A stretch of 64,000 nucleotides of DNA from Rahnella bruchi. Its GTDB lineage: Bacteria > Pseudomonadota > Gammaproteobacteria > Enterobacterales > Enterobacteriaceae. Made by a program: the position numbers and the translations under genes. The notes under the pieces are model-generated. The model was not told where the DNA came from and did no database searches. It worked only from the letters and a program-made list of their open reading frames with translations. How positions within the stretch are numbered: the first letter of the stretch is position 1; every line of letters starts with the position of its first letter. The stretch is from assembly GCF_003614975.1 (NCBI RefSeq), contig NZ_QZWI01000002.1, positions 343,364 through 407,363 of the forward strand, written 5' to 3'. This document shows, one piece after another, positions 19,179-29,251 of this stretch.

Positions 19179-19846
19179 TGTGGGAATATTTACCTGAAGT
19201 CCTCAAGGGATTGCACACCAGTCTGACGCTGACCGTGGCAGCACTGATTGTGGCGCTGCTTCTGGCGATGATTTTCACCGTGATTCTGACGCTGAAAGTG
19301 CCGGTGGCCAGCCAGATCGTCAAAGGTTACATCACGCTGTTTACCGGTACGCCGTTGCTGGTGCAAATCTTCCTGATTTACTACGGGCCGGGTCAGTTTC
19401 CGTCGATTCGTGAAATTCCGTGGTTATGGGAAGTGCTGTCGCAGCCGTGGCTGTGTGCGATGTTTGCTCTGGCACTGAACAGCGCGGCGTATACCACGCA
19501 GCTGTTTACCGGTGCGGTGCGCGCCATTCCTTCCGGTCAGTGGCAATCCTGTGAAGCGCTGGGCATGTCCAAACCGCAAACCCTGCGCATCCTGCTGCCG
19601 TATGCCTTTAAACGCGCGCTGTCGTCATATTCCAACGAAGTGGTACTGGTGTTTAAAAGTACCTCTCTGGCTTACACCATCACGCTGATGGATGTCATGG
19701 GCCACAGTCAGCTGATGTATGGCCGCACGTATGACGTGATGGTCTTCGGCGCAGCAGGTCTGGTTTATCTGTGTGTGAACGGATTACTGACCCTGATGAT
19801 GCGTCTGATCGAACGCCGTGCGCTGGCATTTGAACGCCGCAACTGA
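19178..19846 (+). CDS. artM: ArtM, arginine ABC transporter permease
   Basis: A 222-residue inner-membrane permease, the partner of ArtQ. The EAA loop reads SCEALGMSKPQTLRILLPYA. Its ATG overlaps the artQ TGA by one base. It is the last gene of artPIQM; a strong terminator follows 18 bases after the stop. Confidence 0.97.
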   Translation: MWEYLPEVLKGLHTSLTLTVAALIVALLLAMIFTVILTLKVPVASQIVKGYITLFTGTPLLVQIFLIYYGPGQFPSIREIPWLWEVLSQPWLCAMFALALNSAAYTTQLFTGAVRAIPSGQWQSCEALGMSKPQTLRILLPYAFKRALSSYSNEVVLVFKSTSLAYTITLMDVMGHSQLMYGRTYDVMVFGAAGLVYLCVNGLLTLMMRLIERRALAFERRN

Positions 19847-19864
19847 TTGACCTGAAAAATATAC

Positions 19865-19890
19865 AGGGACGAGAAATCGTCCCTTTTTTT
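19865..19890 (+). terminator. Rho-independent terminator of artPIQM
   Basis: The perfect stem AGGGACGA / TCGTCCCT has a GAAA tetraloop and is followed by an uninterrupted T-run. Confidence 0.95.
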
Positions 19891-19913
19891 ATGTCTGTTA
19901 CAAAGGCACTTAT

Positions 19914-19948
19914 TAATTTTATAATCAATTTTATTGCATATAAATTCA
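19914..19948 (+). promoter_or_regulatory. Tandem ARG boxes (ArgR operator) before artJ
   Basis: TGCAT-ATAA-ATTCA at 19935-19948 matches the ARG-box core TGAAT-N4-ATTCA at 9 of 10 fixed positions. A second, weaker box (TAATTTTATAATCA, 19914-19927) lies exactly 21 bases upstream, the usual spacing for an ArgR hexamer. E. coli artJ is ArgR-repressed. Confidence 0.7.
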
Positions 19949-20062
19949 TTTAATGGCACTTTAATCACAGGTCTCGCTTCCTGCCAGTTACCCGATTACA
20001 TTAATAAAATCAGTAAACTGTACCGTGAAGGGAATGTCATCTTTAGAACAGGAATGTATTGC

Positions 20063-20797
20063 ATGAAAAATCTTATCCTCGCCGCCCTCTTGTCTGCTAC
20101 AGCTTTTGCTGCCACCGCTGCGGAGACTCTTCGTTTCGGCACATCCGCCACTTATCCGCCGTTTGAATCAATCGGTGCTGATAACCAGATTATTGGTTTT
20201 GATATCGATCTGGCGAACGCGCTGTGTAAGCAAATGCAGGAATCCTGCACTTTTACCAATCAGCCTTTTGACGGCCTGATCCCTGCCCTGAAATTCCGTC
20301 GTTTTGACGTGATCATTTCCGGCATGGACATCACCGAAGAGCGCAGCAAGCAGGTCACTTTTACCCAGCCTTACTACGCGAATACCGCGATGATCATCGG
20401 GCCGAAAGGCAAATTCGCTTCAATTGCGGATCTGAAAGGCAAACGTGTTGGTCTGGAAAATGGCACCACCCACCAGAAATACCTGATGGAAAAACACCCT
20501 GAAATCACCACTGTCGGTTATGACAGCTATCAGAATGCGATTCTGGATCTGAAAAGTGGTCGTCTGGACGGGCTGTTAGGGGATACCGCCGTACTGAACG
20601 GCTGGCTGAAATCCAATCCTAATCTCGGTGAAGTCGGCGAACTGATTAAAGATCCGCAATACTTTGGTTCCGGCGTCGGCATGGCGGTGCGTCCTGATAA
20701 TAAAGAGCTGCTGGCGAAACTGAACACGGCACTTGAAGGCATCAAAGCCAACGGCGAATTCCAGAAGATTAATGACAAGTGGTTCCCGGCACACTGA
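20063..20797 (+). CDS. artJ: ArtJ, periplasmic arginine-binding protein
   Basis: A 244-residue periplasmic binding protein. The signal peptide MKNLILAALLSATAFAATA is cleaved before AETLRF. The start at 20063 follows AGGA; the frame is open back to 19934, but that part would run through the ArgR operator. It is paralogous to ArtI over the whole mature chain, with shared blocks YPPFES, GFDIDLANALCKQMQ and ENGTTHQKYL. It delivers arginine to ArtQMP. It is transcribed separately from artPIQM: a terminator lies before it and a hairpin after it. Confidence 0.96.
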   Translation: MKNLILAALLSATAFAATAAETLRFGTSATYPPFESIGADNQIIGFDIDLANALCKQMQESCTFTNQPFDGLIPALKFRRFDVIISGMDITEERSKQVTFTQPYYANTAMIIGPKGKFASIADLKGKRVGLENGTTHQKYLMEKHPEITTVGYDSYQNAILDLKSGRLDGLLGDTAVLNGWLKSNPNLGEVGELIKDPQYFGSGVGMAVRPDNKELLAKLNTALEGIKANGEFQKINDKWFPAH

Positions 20798-20813
20798 TTC
20801 CCCTTTATCCTTC

Positions 20814-20839
20814 AACAGCCGTCTTTTCAGACGGCTGTT
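20814..20839 (+). terminator. Terminator hairpin of artJ
   Basis: The perfect 11-pair stem AACAGCCGTCT / AGACGGCTGTT has a TTTC loop, 17 bases after the artJ stop. The 3' tail has few T residues. Confidence 0.65.
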
Positions 20840-20860
20840 CTGCGTAACATCTCTCAAAAA

Positions 20861-20910
20861 TGTAATACATCAGAACTTATTACATCGGAAAAGTGACATT
20901 CGTCACACTA
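20861..20910 (+). promoter_or_regulatory. cdd control region with CRP site
   Basis: AGTGA-N6-TCACA at 20892-20907 matches the CRP core TGTGA-N6-TCACA at 9 of 10 positions. Just upstream, TGTAAT and ATTACA (20861-20866 and 20879-20884) form a 6-base inverted repeat, with TACATC repeated directly. E. coli cdd is controlled by CRP and CytR, so a CRP/CytR region is expected here. Confidence 0.6.
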
Positions 20911-20968
20911 CATTCATGGAATGACTTTTAAACTGTTCAACCGTAATCACTGTCGAGATCGAATGTTT

Positions 20969-21853
20969 ATGCACGCACGTTTTCATACCGCCTTTGCGGC
21001 ACTCCCTGAAAATTTATCCTCCGCGCTTGAGCCATTTCTGCGACATGACGACTTTCCGGCAATGTTCTCTGCGGCGGATGTTGCAGAGATAAAACAAGCG
21101 ACAGGATTGAATGACGATGCGCTGGCCTTTGCTCTGTTGCCGCTGGCCGCCGCCTGTTCCGTCACGCCAATTTCTCATTTCCACGTCGGTGCTATTGCCC
21201 GCGGTATTTCCGGCAATCTGTATTTCGGTGCCAACATGGAATTCGCCGGTGCGCCGATGCAACAAACGGTTCACGCTGAGCAATCCGCAGTCACCCACGC
21301 CTGGCTGCGTGGCGAAACCCGTCTGGCTTCCATTACCGTGAATTACACGCCTTGCGGTCACTGCCGTCAGTTTATGAATGAACTGACCAGCGGAACGGCG
21401 CTGAATATTCATCTGCCGGATCGCGAAGTGGCGACGCTGGGCGATTATCTTCCGCATTCATTCGGGCCAAAGGATCTGGATATCACCACCCTGCTGATGG
21501 ATAAGGTCGATCACGGTTTTAAAACTGATACAACTGATGCGCTGGCACTCCACGCACTGAATGCCTGTAACCAGAGCCACGCGCCTTACAGCAAATCTCA
21601 CAGCGGTGTGGCGCTGGAAACCTCCAATGGTAAGCAGTTTGCAGGCCGCTACGCAGAAAACGCGGCATTTAACCCAAGCCTTCCTCCGTTGCAGGCTGCT
21701 TTAATCTTGCTGAATATGTCAGGGGAAGATTGCCAGAAAGTTCGTCGTGCGGTGCTGGTCGAACAACAAGAGGCACTGATCACTCAAAACGATGCCACGC
21801 GCGCCACGTTAAACGCGCTGGGCTGTCAGGACATCACGACGCTGACCTGCTGA
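20969..21853 (+). CDS. cdd: Cdd, cytidine/deoxycytidine deaminase
   Basis: Pyrimidine-salvage enzyme that converts cytidine and deoxycytidine to (deoxy)uridine. It has 294 residues from the ATG at 20969, the E. coli length, and is a two-domain dimeric-type deaminase. The N-terminal catalytic domain carries zinc ligands His102, Cys129 and Cys132 and the proton-shuttle Glu104 (VHAEQSA, TPCGHC). The C-terminal domain ([26 protein letters not shown]) has lost the zinc site. An ATG two codons upstream (20963) is better spaced to GAGA and may be used instead. Confidence 0.96.
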   Translation: MHARFHTAFAALPENLSSALEPFLRHDDFPAMFSAADVAEIKQATGLNDDALAFALLPLAAACSVTPISHFHVGAIARGISGNLYFGANMEFAGAPMQQTVHAEQSAVTHAWLRGETRLASITVNYTPCGHCRQFMNELTSGTALNIHLPDREVATLGDYLPHSFGPKDLDITTLLMDKVDHGFKTDTTDALALHALNACNQSHAPYSKSHSGVALETSNGKQFAGRYAENAAFNPSLPPLQAALILLNMSGEDCQKVRRAVLVEQQEALITQNDATRATLNALGCQDITTLTC

Positions 21854-21871
21854 TAGTGTGAGCCGGTTAAC

Positions 21872-21901
21872 ACTAAAGACTCCGTTTCCGGAGTCTTTAG
21901 T
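21872..21901 (+). terminator. Terminator of cdd
   Basis: The perfect 13-pair stem ACTAAAGACTCCG / CGGAGTCTTTAGT has a TTTC loop and lies 18 bases after the cdd stop. The 3' arm is T-rich but the tail beyond it is short. Confidence 0.75.
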
Positions 21902-22011
21902 TACATAACATTGCCATTACACTTGTCATTTGAAATCCTCATTTCCTCTCTGTTACCCTCATCGCTCCGAAATATAAAAAACAACGTTCTGAACACCGGA
22001 AGAGTAAAACG

Positions 22012-23709
22012 ATGGAACTTGAATACGAAAGTAAACGTCCCCTGTATATCCCTCATGCTGGCCCGATCCTGTTAGAATTCCCGCTGCTCAATAAAGGCAG
22101 TGCGTTCACCGAAGAAGAACGCAGTAATTTCAACCTCCACGGGCTGCTCCCGGAAGCGGTTGAAACCATCGAGGAACAGGCCGACCGCGCCTACCGCCAG
22201 TTTCAGAATTTCAAAACCGATATCGATAAACACATCTATCTGAGAAACATTCAGGACACCAACGAAACGCTGTTCTACCGCCTTCTGGACAGTCATCTCA
22301 GCGAAATGATGCCGGTGATTTATACCCCGACTGTCGGCGAAGCCTGCGAACACTTTTCCGATATCTATCGCCGTGCGCGTGGCCTGTTTATCTCTTATCC
22401 GAACCGCGCCCACATTGATGACATGCTGCAAAACGCCACCAAGCAACACGTAAAAGTCGTGGTGGTGACTGACGGCGAACGCATCCTGGGCCTGGGTGAT
22501 CAGGGCATCGGCGGGATGGGGATCCCTATCGGTAAACTGTCCCTTTACACCGCCTGTGGCGGCATCAGCCCGGCGTACACCCTGCCGGTAGTGCTCGACG
22601 CAGGAACAAACAATCCGCAACTGCTCAATGACCCGCTGTACATGGGCTGGCGTCATCCGCGCATTACCGGCGAAGAGTACGAAGCTTTCGTTGATCAATT
22701 CATTCAGGCAGTAAAAATCCGCTGGCCGAACGTGCTGTTGCAGTTTGAAGATTTCGCGCAAAAGAACGCTATGCCGATCCTCGAACGTTACCGCGATGAG
22801 TTGTGCTGCTTTAACGATGACATTCAGGGCACCGCTTCCGTCGCGCTGGGCAGCCTGATTGCCGCCAGTAAAGCGGCTGGTGGTAAGCTGAGTGACCAGA
22901 CAGTGGCCTTCCTCGGTGCCGGTTCAGCCGGTTGTGGCATCGCCGAGCAGATCGTTGCCCAGATGAAATCTGAAGGTCTGAGTGAAGAAGAAGCCCGCGC
23001 CAAAGTCTTTATGGTGGATCGTTTCGGTCTGCTGACCGACAAACTGCCTAATCTCCTGGATTTCCAGAGCCGACTGGTGCAGAAAAGCAGTTCCCTTAGC
23101 GGATGGGGTATGACTAACGACAGCATTTCCCTGCTGGACGTGGTGCGTCACGCCAAACCGACCGTGCTGATCGGCGTATCCGGCCAGCCGGGTCTGTTCA
23201 CCGAGGAAATCATTCGTGAAATGCATAAGCATTGCGCGCGCCCGGTGGTGATGCCGCTGAGTAACCCGACATCACGCGTTGAAGCCACGCCTGCCGATAT
23301 CCTGAACTGGACCGACGGCGCAGCGCTGGTCGCCACCGGCAGTCCGTTTGCTCCGGTGAGCTACAAGGGCCAGATCTACCCCATTGCCCAGTGCAACAAC
23401 TCCTTTATCTTCCCGGGCATCGGTCTGGGTGTGATTGCCTCCGGTGCGACACGCGTGACCGACGGTATGCTGATGGCCGCAAGCCGCACGCTGGCCGAAT
23501 GTTCTCCGCTGGCGACAGAAGGCAAAGGCTCGCTGCTGCCGGACGTGGATGATATTCAGGGCGTATCCAAATGTATTGCGCTGGAAGTCGGCAAAGCCGC
23601 ACAGTTGCAGGGAGTGGCGATGGTGACGTCAGAAGATACGTTATCGAAGGCGATTGAACACAATTTCTGGGCACCGCAATACCGCAGCTATAAACGCACC
23701 TCTTTCTGA
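22012..23709 (+). CDS. maeA: MaeA (SfcA), NAD-dependent malic enzyme
   Basis: Oxidative decarboxylation of malate to pyruvate with NAD; cytoplasmic. It has 565 residues, the E. coli MaeA length. The malic-enzyme N-domain holds the catalytic Tyr in [12 protein letters not shown] and the metal-site block [12 protein letters not shown]; the NAD-binding domain begins [14 protein letters not shown]. The long form without a phosphotransacetylase tail separates it from MaeB. GGAAG lies nine bases before the ATG. It has its own terminator. Confidence 0.97.
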   Translation: MELEYESKRPLYIPHAGPILLEFPLLNKGSAFTEEERSNFNLHGLLPEAVETIEEQADRAYRQFQNFKTDIDKHIYLRNIQDTNETLFYRLLDSHLSEMMPVIYTPTVGEACEHFSDIYRRARGLFISYPNRAHIDDMLQNATKQHVKVVVVTDGERILGLGDQGIGGMGIPIGKLSLYTACGGISPAYTLPVVLDAGTNNPQLLNDPLYMGWRHPRITGEEYEAFVDQFIQAVKIRWPNVLLQFEDFAQKNAMPILERYRDELCCFNDDIQGTASVALGSLIAASKAAGGKLSDQTVAFLGAGSAGCGIAEQIVAQMKSEGLSEEEARAKVFMVDRFGLLTDKLPNLLDFQSRLVQKSSSLSGWGMTNDSISLLDVVRHAKPTVLIGVSGQPGLFTEEIIREMHKHCARPVVMPLSNPTSRVEATPADILNWTDGAALVATGSPFAPVSYKGQIYPIAQCNNSFIFPGIGLGVIASGATRVTDGMLMAASRTLAECSPLATEGKGSLLPDVDDIQGVSKCIALEVGKAAQLQGVAMVTSEDTLSKAIEHNFWAPQYRSYKRTSF

Positions 23710-23745
23710 TAGCATTTGTGTCGAAAGCGGGCTGACCATGATCCG

Positions 23746-23775
23746 GACCAATGCCTTGTGCATTGGTCTTTTTTT
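23746..23775 (+). terminator. Rho-independent terminator of maeA
   Basis: The stem GACCAATGC / GCATTGGTC has a 5-base loop and is followed by seven T. Confidence 0.95.
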
Positions 23776-23891
23776 ACGGCTAAATTGCAGCGCATTACGC
23801 AGATCTGAAAGTAATTACCTGAAAAGTGCTGAAAAAACCTGCGAAGCGGGTGGATGCAGAGTTCAACGTATTGCGAACCCCGGAGAGGTAA

Positions 23892-24854
<963 letters not shown>

Positions 24855-25537
24855 CGTCTCGCAGCAAAATACTTCTATCGACCGTCGCCCCTCTATCCAC
24901 GTTCTATGCGGCAGGGCCTTTGCTTTGCAAAGCGCCCACTCATCCCTTGAGATCCACGTCAATAAAATAGCCTTAGCAAATTAGATAATTCTAAAATGAC
25001 ATTCAATACTACAAAGACAAAATCACACCATAAAAAAAGGCATCACACAGGAGAATGTGATGCCAAATCGGATAATGGATCCTACGCGCCAATGGATGGC
25101 TGTATTTATCAATATTACAGGCGCATTATCGCTGAATAATTTTCATAAAACATCTGCATAATTTTGAAATGCTAATTAAAAGAAATTAAATGTGATCCCC
25201 TTACTGAAGAATTGCAAAAGAGATAAAACTTGCAAGCGGCCGAAAAGGTTGCATCATTAAAATCAACAACCTGATAATCAACATCTTTAATTTCACATTT
25301 AAAAAATACTAAAAAACCCTCTGAAACAATTAATTACAGTCGGTTCATCGCAAAGTGAATAAAAGCTTCGAAAATTCCCGCTTCAAATATTCTGTTTTGA
25401 GCATGATAATGTCCGCAATATTGTGCACTTCGCAAGGTGACCCAATTCCAGGGGAATGACTCCACAAACCTTCCTATTAAGATAACTTATAGATATACAA
25501 ACTGGCACCGGCTCACTCATAGGAAAATACACATAAA
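24855..25537. other. 683-base AT-rich gap between sanA and the adhesin gene
   Basis: No protein-coding gene is convincing here. It contains a minus-strand terminator with a possible small RNA (25032-25125) and, nearer the adhesin, presumed promoter sequence. The sharp fall in G+C relative to sanA marks the left end of the fimbrial island. Confidence 0.5.
25032..25125 (-). ncRNA. Candidate small RNA with its own terminator
   Basis: On the minus strand the stem GGCATCACA / TGTGATGCC (25039-25064) is followed by TTTTTTT, a textbook terminator, yet no minus-strand gene ends here. Upstream on that strand, CTGTA / TACAG (25100-25120) and flanking GCGC elements can fold into a second stem-loop. A weak -10, GATAAT, lies at 25125-25130. 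This would give an RNA of roughly 90 bases with a 5' hairpin, an open linker and a terminator. I do not recognise it as a known RNA. Confidence 0.35.
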
Positions 25538-26599
25538 ATGAAAAATAACATAAAATTGCTGCTCTTTATTTTATCCTCATTCTATAGTGTGGAGACGATA
25601 GCAGCAGATGGAGTCTGTTCGCCCATTAATGGACCGGCTACATTAACCTATGATATAGGAAATATGACGATAACCGATCCAGGTAATAATATTGCAGGAA
25701 AAGTGCTGCCAGACCAAATACTGTCAGCGCCCAGCAAAACAACAACGATTAACTGTACCTGCTCAGGAGGCCCTTATACTTATGTATGGATATGGGGTGA
25801 CACGAACCTTCCTAACCCACAGACTATTGGTGATTACACTTACTTTGATATACCCGGAAATGAATACGCTCAGGTGGGTATAAAAGTTAAGACTATTAAC
25901 GGATATGTGTCCGTGCCATTCGGGCCGATACATAATAAAGTAAACTCGTCCACCACCAACTATTCATGTAATGAAGACATCCCTTTAAATTCTGGTGGTA
26001 AAAATACCGGCGGTCAAATTGAAGTATCCGTAAGATTAAAGAGGTCAGTCGTTGGTCAGTCAGTCATTAATAATGTCCTGATTGCATCCACTTACTGGAC
26101 AGTCGGCGATACAGGAGGCTCCTCACATGGGGCTATGGCGACAACAAATACTTATCTCAATGGGACAATTACCGTTCCCCAAAACTGTGTTATTAATGCC
26201 GGAACACAGGTCGTGGTTGAATTAGGAGATATTTACTCGAGTGACTTTAAAGTTGCCGGAGAGAAACCTGCTAACTATACACCGAAGACATTCAGTATTC
26301 CTGTTGAGTGTAACGATATGAGCGCCACGGCAAACCTGACGTTGCGACTTCAGGGAACGCCCTCGGTACAATTCCCTGATGCTTTACAATCAGACAACAA
26401 AGATGTTGGTGTCGTTGTTACTGATGAAAGCAATAATCCTTTGGTCCCGAATAATGCGACCAGCGTCATCCCCTTTACCTTAGACGACAGTTTTCGCTCT
26501 GATATCATTTTGCATGCCTTTCCGGTTGGAACCACTGGCACCCCTCCAAAGGAAGGTGTGTTTACTACTCTGGCTTACTTACGAGTCGATTTTTCCTGA
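25538..26599 (+). CDS. Fimbrial tip adhesin (two-domain, FimH-like)
   Basis: 353 residues. A signal peptide ends at about IAA/DG. An N-terminal receptor-binding-type region (about residues 25-215) contains paired cysteines in VCSP and INCTC. A C-terminal pilin domain (about 220-353) runs from VPQNCVINAGTQ through IPVECNDMSATANLTLRLQG to the closing strand YLRVDFS. This is the layout of tip adhesins assembled by donor-strand exchange. The receptor cannot be predicted. It stands alone upstream of the regulator genes, 3.6 kb from the pilin operon, whereas adhesins usually end the operon. The RBS is weak (GGAAAA about 15 bases upstream). Confidence 0.8.
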   Translation: MKNNIKLLLFILSSFYSVETIAADGVCSPINGPATLTYDIGNMTITDPGNNIAGKVLPDQILSAPSKTTTINCTCSGGPYTYVWIWGDTNLPNPQTIGDYTYFDIPGNEYAQVGIKVKTINGYVSVPFGPIHNKVNSSTTNYSCNEDIPLNSGGKNTGGQIEVSVRLKRSVVGQSVINNVLIASTYWTVGDTGGSSHGAMATTNTYLNGTITVPQNCVINAGTQVVVELGDIYSSDFKVAGEKPANYTPKTFSIPVECNDMSATANLTLRLQGTPSVQFPDALQSDNKDVGVVVTDESNNPLVPNNATSVIPFTLDDSFRSDIILHAFPVGTTGTPPKEGVFTTLAYLRVDFS

Positions 26600-26623
26600 T
26601 CCTGAAATTTCAGCTACTCACGG

Positions 26624-26642
26624 GCCAATAGCAATATTGGGC
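26624..26642 (+). other. GNRA-loop hairpin after the adhesin gene
   Basis: CCAATA / TATTGG has a GCAA tetraloop, 25 bases after the adhesin stop. No T-run follows. The sequence ACGGGCCAATAGC(A)ATATTGG resembles, from memory, the terminator stem of the small RNA ChiX. Confidence 0.3.
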
Positions 26643-26667
26643 ACGTCACGAAATATAAAAATCATTA

Positions 26668-26695
26668 AGCGGCAGTAACAATATTAACTGCCGCT
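26668..26695. terminator. Hairpin between convergent adhesin and LuxR-type genes
   Basis: AGCGGCAGT / ACTGCCGCT is a 9-pair perfect stem with a 10-base loop, placed between two genes that read towards each other. The T content of both tails is modest, so it may work in both directions but weakly. Confidence 0.4.
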
Positions 26696-26753
26696 AAAAT
26701 TATAAGCACATGAAATTAATTTCAATATTTCATCACCTGGCGTTCTCAAATCA

Positions 26754-27350
26754 TTATTCAGCTTGTATGAATATTTTCCATAAATTGGTAACATTGCGCA
26801 CATTCGTTTTTTTATAAATATTTCGCCTGTGTAAACTGACAGATTTTTCATTTATTGATAAACGATTCGAGATTTCATTATTTTTGTATCCTTTCAGGAT
26901 ATATTTCAAGACAAGATTTTCATTTGTTGTAAGCCATTCTATTTCATTGCCTGACACGAAATCATCTTTCTGATAACCCGATTTATGTCTCCACAATACA
27001 CTCACCAGTCGCTGCTTAATAACTTCCACTTCCATCTTTTTAAAATTTTTGCCATCTGACTTTGCGCTTCGATATAAATGATAAAAGTCACATTCAAGAC
27101 CATTTTTCATTGACAGTAAACGTACGTTAGGATTAACGCTACGTATAAATAAAAACTTCCTAATCGTCAGCCATAAGCCATCTTCATCATCGTAGACCAG
27201 GTAATCGACATCTTTAATTACAGAGATCATCCTTCTATAGGAGTGACAGATGATGACATTCGAACTTTCTGAATTTTTTATCTGACAGCAAAGTGCCTTT
27301 AGTGCATTTACGAGAAATAAGTTTCGACTAAAAATAAGTATGTTTGCCAT
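26754..27350 (-). CDS. LuxR-type (GerE) transcriptional regulator
   Basis: 198 residues from the ATG read at 27350, chosen because AGGAG lies eight bases upstream; a TTG two codons earlier is too close to that RBS. The C-terminal ~65 residues form a LuxR/GerE helix-turn-helix (LTTNENLVLKYILKGYKNNEISNRLSINEKSVSLHRRNIYKK). The N-terminal part is receiver-sized but lacks a clear phospho-acceptor pattern and is not recognised. Low G+C and position beside the adhesin suggest control of the fimbrial genes, as with FimZ/FimW-type regulators elsewhere. Its direct target is unknown. Confidence 0.8.
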   Translation of the reverse strand: MANILIFSRNLFLVNALKALCCQIKNSESSNVIICHSYRRMISVIKDVDYLVYDDEDGLWLTIRKFLFIRSVNPNVRLLSMKNGLECDFYHLYRSAKSDGKNFKKMEVEVIKQRLVSVLWRHKSGYQKDDFVSGNEIEWLTTNENLVLKYILKGYKNNEISNRLSINEKSVSLHRRNIYKKTNVRNVTNLWKIFIQAE

Positions 27351-27411
27351 GGTCAATGCTCCTGTTAAAATGCCCGATGAAACTTTGTCCGGGCATATAT
27401 AACGAAATAAA

Positions 27412-28284
27412 TTAAGTTATAATATTATCCAGGTGAGTATCAAAAATATCATACAGGCCCAAAGAACTGATTTTCTTTTCAAGCGCACGATGATAATGAA
27501 GATAACACTTGAATTTCATTTCAAAGGATGGCGGTGGTGAAAATGATTTAAGTGGAAGCATAGAAATAAGTGGTTTGGTAAAAACCGCAGGAACCATCAT
27601 GATATTATCGCTTCCCGAACATAAATAAGCCAGTGTCAGTAAATTGGGGCTTTCCCAGGCAATGTCGCGCTCACTAAAATACCGCTCCGAAGCGCCAACT
27701 CCATCAACCATATTACTGATGCTCCCCCGGTCACGCTGCCAGCGAAGATGCTGATTCTGGTGCCAGTCTTCAAGCGTAAACTTATTTTTAATCGAAGGAT
27801 GATTTTCCCTGACAAGAATGCACATATCAGAATAAAGGTACCGCTCTGATATGATGGAAACATCTACGGGTAACCGGCCGCCGATATCAATATCGACTTC
27901 CCGGTGTTTCAGCTTACGCAACCGCTCATTTTCACAAGAATCCATTGGCACGAAATGAAGCGTTTTCTCGCTGATAAAATCATGAATGTAATCAGCTAAA
28001 AGAAATTCGACCAAAGAATATGTTGTGATAATAAAGGTTTTTCGGGTTGTACTCAGTCCCATCACTTCATTGTATTGGTCCTGAAGTGAATAAGCCTCGG
28101 CATTCGGTTTCAATCCCTGTTTCTCTCGTCGAAAAAGAGGAACGCCCAGCTGATCCTGTAATTTTTTTAAAGTGTAGCTTATGGATGATGGGGATATATT
28201 TAACATCTTCGCGGCATTCGTTGCACTGCCATTTTCAATCAATGCATTAACCACTTGTAGTTTTTTTATACTAATGTTATTCAT
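27412..28284 (-). CDS. LysR-type regulator, fimbrial island copy 1
   Basis: 290 residues. An N-terminal LysR helix-turn-helix (GSATNAAKMLNISPSSISYTLKKLQ, about residues 19-43) is followed by an effector domain of modest length. It shares with the other two LysR proteins of this island the block EVDIDIGGRLPVDVSII, the DWHQNQH stretch and the C-terminal CYLHYH. The ATG follows GGTGAT. It lies between the LuxR-type gene and copy 2 on the same strand. No metabolic gene is nearby, so an island-internal role is the simplest reading; the inducer is unknown. Confidence 0.82.
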   Translation of the reverse strand: MNNISIKKLQVVNALIENGSATNAAKMLNISPSSISYTLKKLQDQLGVPLFRREKQGLKPNAEAYSLQDQYNEVMGLSTTRKTFIITTYSLVEFLLADYIHDFISEKTLHFVPMDSCENERLRKLKHREVDIDIGGRLPVDVSIISERYLYSDMCILVRENHPSIKNKFTLEDWHQNQHLRWQRDRGSISNMVDGVGASERYFSERDIAWESPNLLTLAYLCSGSDNIMMVPAVFTKPLISMLPLKSFSPPPSFEMKFKCYLHYHRALEKKISSLGLYDIFDTHLDNIIT

Positions 28285-28333
28285 TTTATCACCAGAAAAG
28301 AACTTACGAATCTACCTTATGGCACAACAATCA

Positions 28334-29251
28334 CTAGAAGGAATGGCTATATGCTTTCAAACCTTCAACTATGTCATTCAGATAGAGAGCTGCTTTATTA
28401 TCATCTATAAACCTTGTATTGAAATGCATGTGACAGTCGTAATTAATATCAAGTTCATCAGGAAGAGAAAGTCTTTTCACCGGGAATCTTTTTATCAGCA
28501 TCGGGATAAATATATCAGGGATCAGCATCACACATTGAGTGCTCGCACAAAAAGCGACCATATTAACTATGCTTCCAGAAATAATAGCCACATCCCGATC
28601 CTGCAAATACTCATTATTTTTCACTGTACTCAATATATTATCGGAATAATAATCCATCATAACAGACCAGATCGCATGTCGTGTTTTCTGTAAATCATCA
28701 ACGGTCAGTAAATCAGGTAATGATGTATTATTCACTCCTGCCAACAGTGAAACCTTTGAAGTGAAAATTTTTATCCGGCTGATCTGCCTGTCCGGGGGCA
28801 AACTACCACCAATATCGATATCGATCGTTCTGTTTATGAGATGATTCATACGATCATTGATATCAGGTGCATAAGTCAGGAAAACGAAACGATACAGAGG
28901 CTCAATGTTCTTTAAGCAAAATACAGAATCAGCTAATAACATTTCTACCAATGAAAAGGTCATGAACCTGAGCTCACTTCTTGTTTCCATATTCCACTTA
29001 CTATCTTTGACCATATTACCTGCAGCGAATATCTCATACCGCTGGCTTAATTCAAGCGCCGTGGTGTCAGGCTTCATTCCATGTCGCGTTCGGATAAAAA
29101 GATGCTCACCTGTCATGCCTCTTAATATCTTAAGTGAATAGCTTATCGCACCAGGCGTAAGATTGAGTAACTGCGCTGTTTTCGTGACGCTCCCCGTCAT
29201 CACGAGGATATTTATTATTTTTAAAAACTTAAATTCGATTTTGTTTTTCAT
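28334..29251 (-). CDS. LysR-type regulator, fimbrial island copy 2
   Basis: 305 residues. The helix-turn-helix spans GSVTKTAQLLNLTPGAISYSLK, then FIRTRHGMKPDTTALELSQRYE, which is nearly shared with copy 3. The effector domain has the family block TIDIDIGGSLPPD and ends with CHMHFN in place of CYLHYH. It is the first gene leftward from the 927-base control region and divergent from the major pilin gene, the classic LysR position for a regulator of the divergent operon. Very AT-rich coding sequence. Confidence 0.82.
   Translation of the reverse strand: MKNKIEFKFLKIINILVMTGSVTKTAQLLNLTPGAISYSLKILRGMTGEHLFIRTRHGMKPDTTALELSQRYEIFAAGNMVKDSKWNMETRSELRFMTFSLVEMLLADSVFCLKNIEPLYRFVFLTYAPDINDRMNHLINRTIDIDIGGSLPPDRQISRIKIFTSKVSLLAGVNNTSLPDLLTVDDLQKTRHAIWSVMMDYYSDNILSTVKNNEYLQDRDVAIISGSIVNMVAFCASTQCVMLIPDIFIPMLIKRFPVKRLSLPDELDINYDCHMHFNTRFIDDNKAALYLNDIVEGLKAYSHSF

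Noticed and set aside
19934..20062. Longer start for artJ
   Set aside because: It would read through the ArgR operator and hide the signal peptide that starts at 20063.
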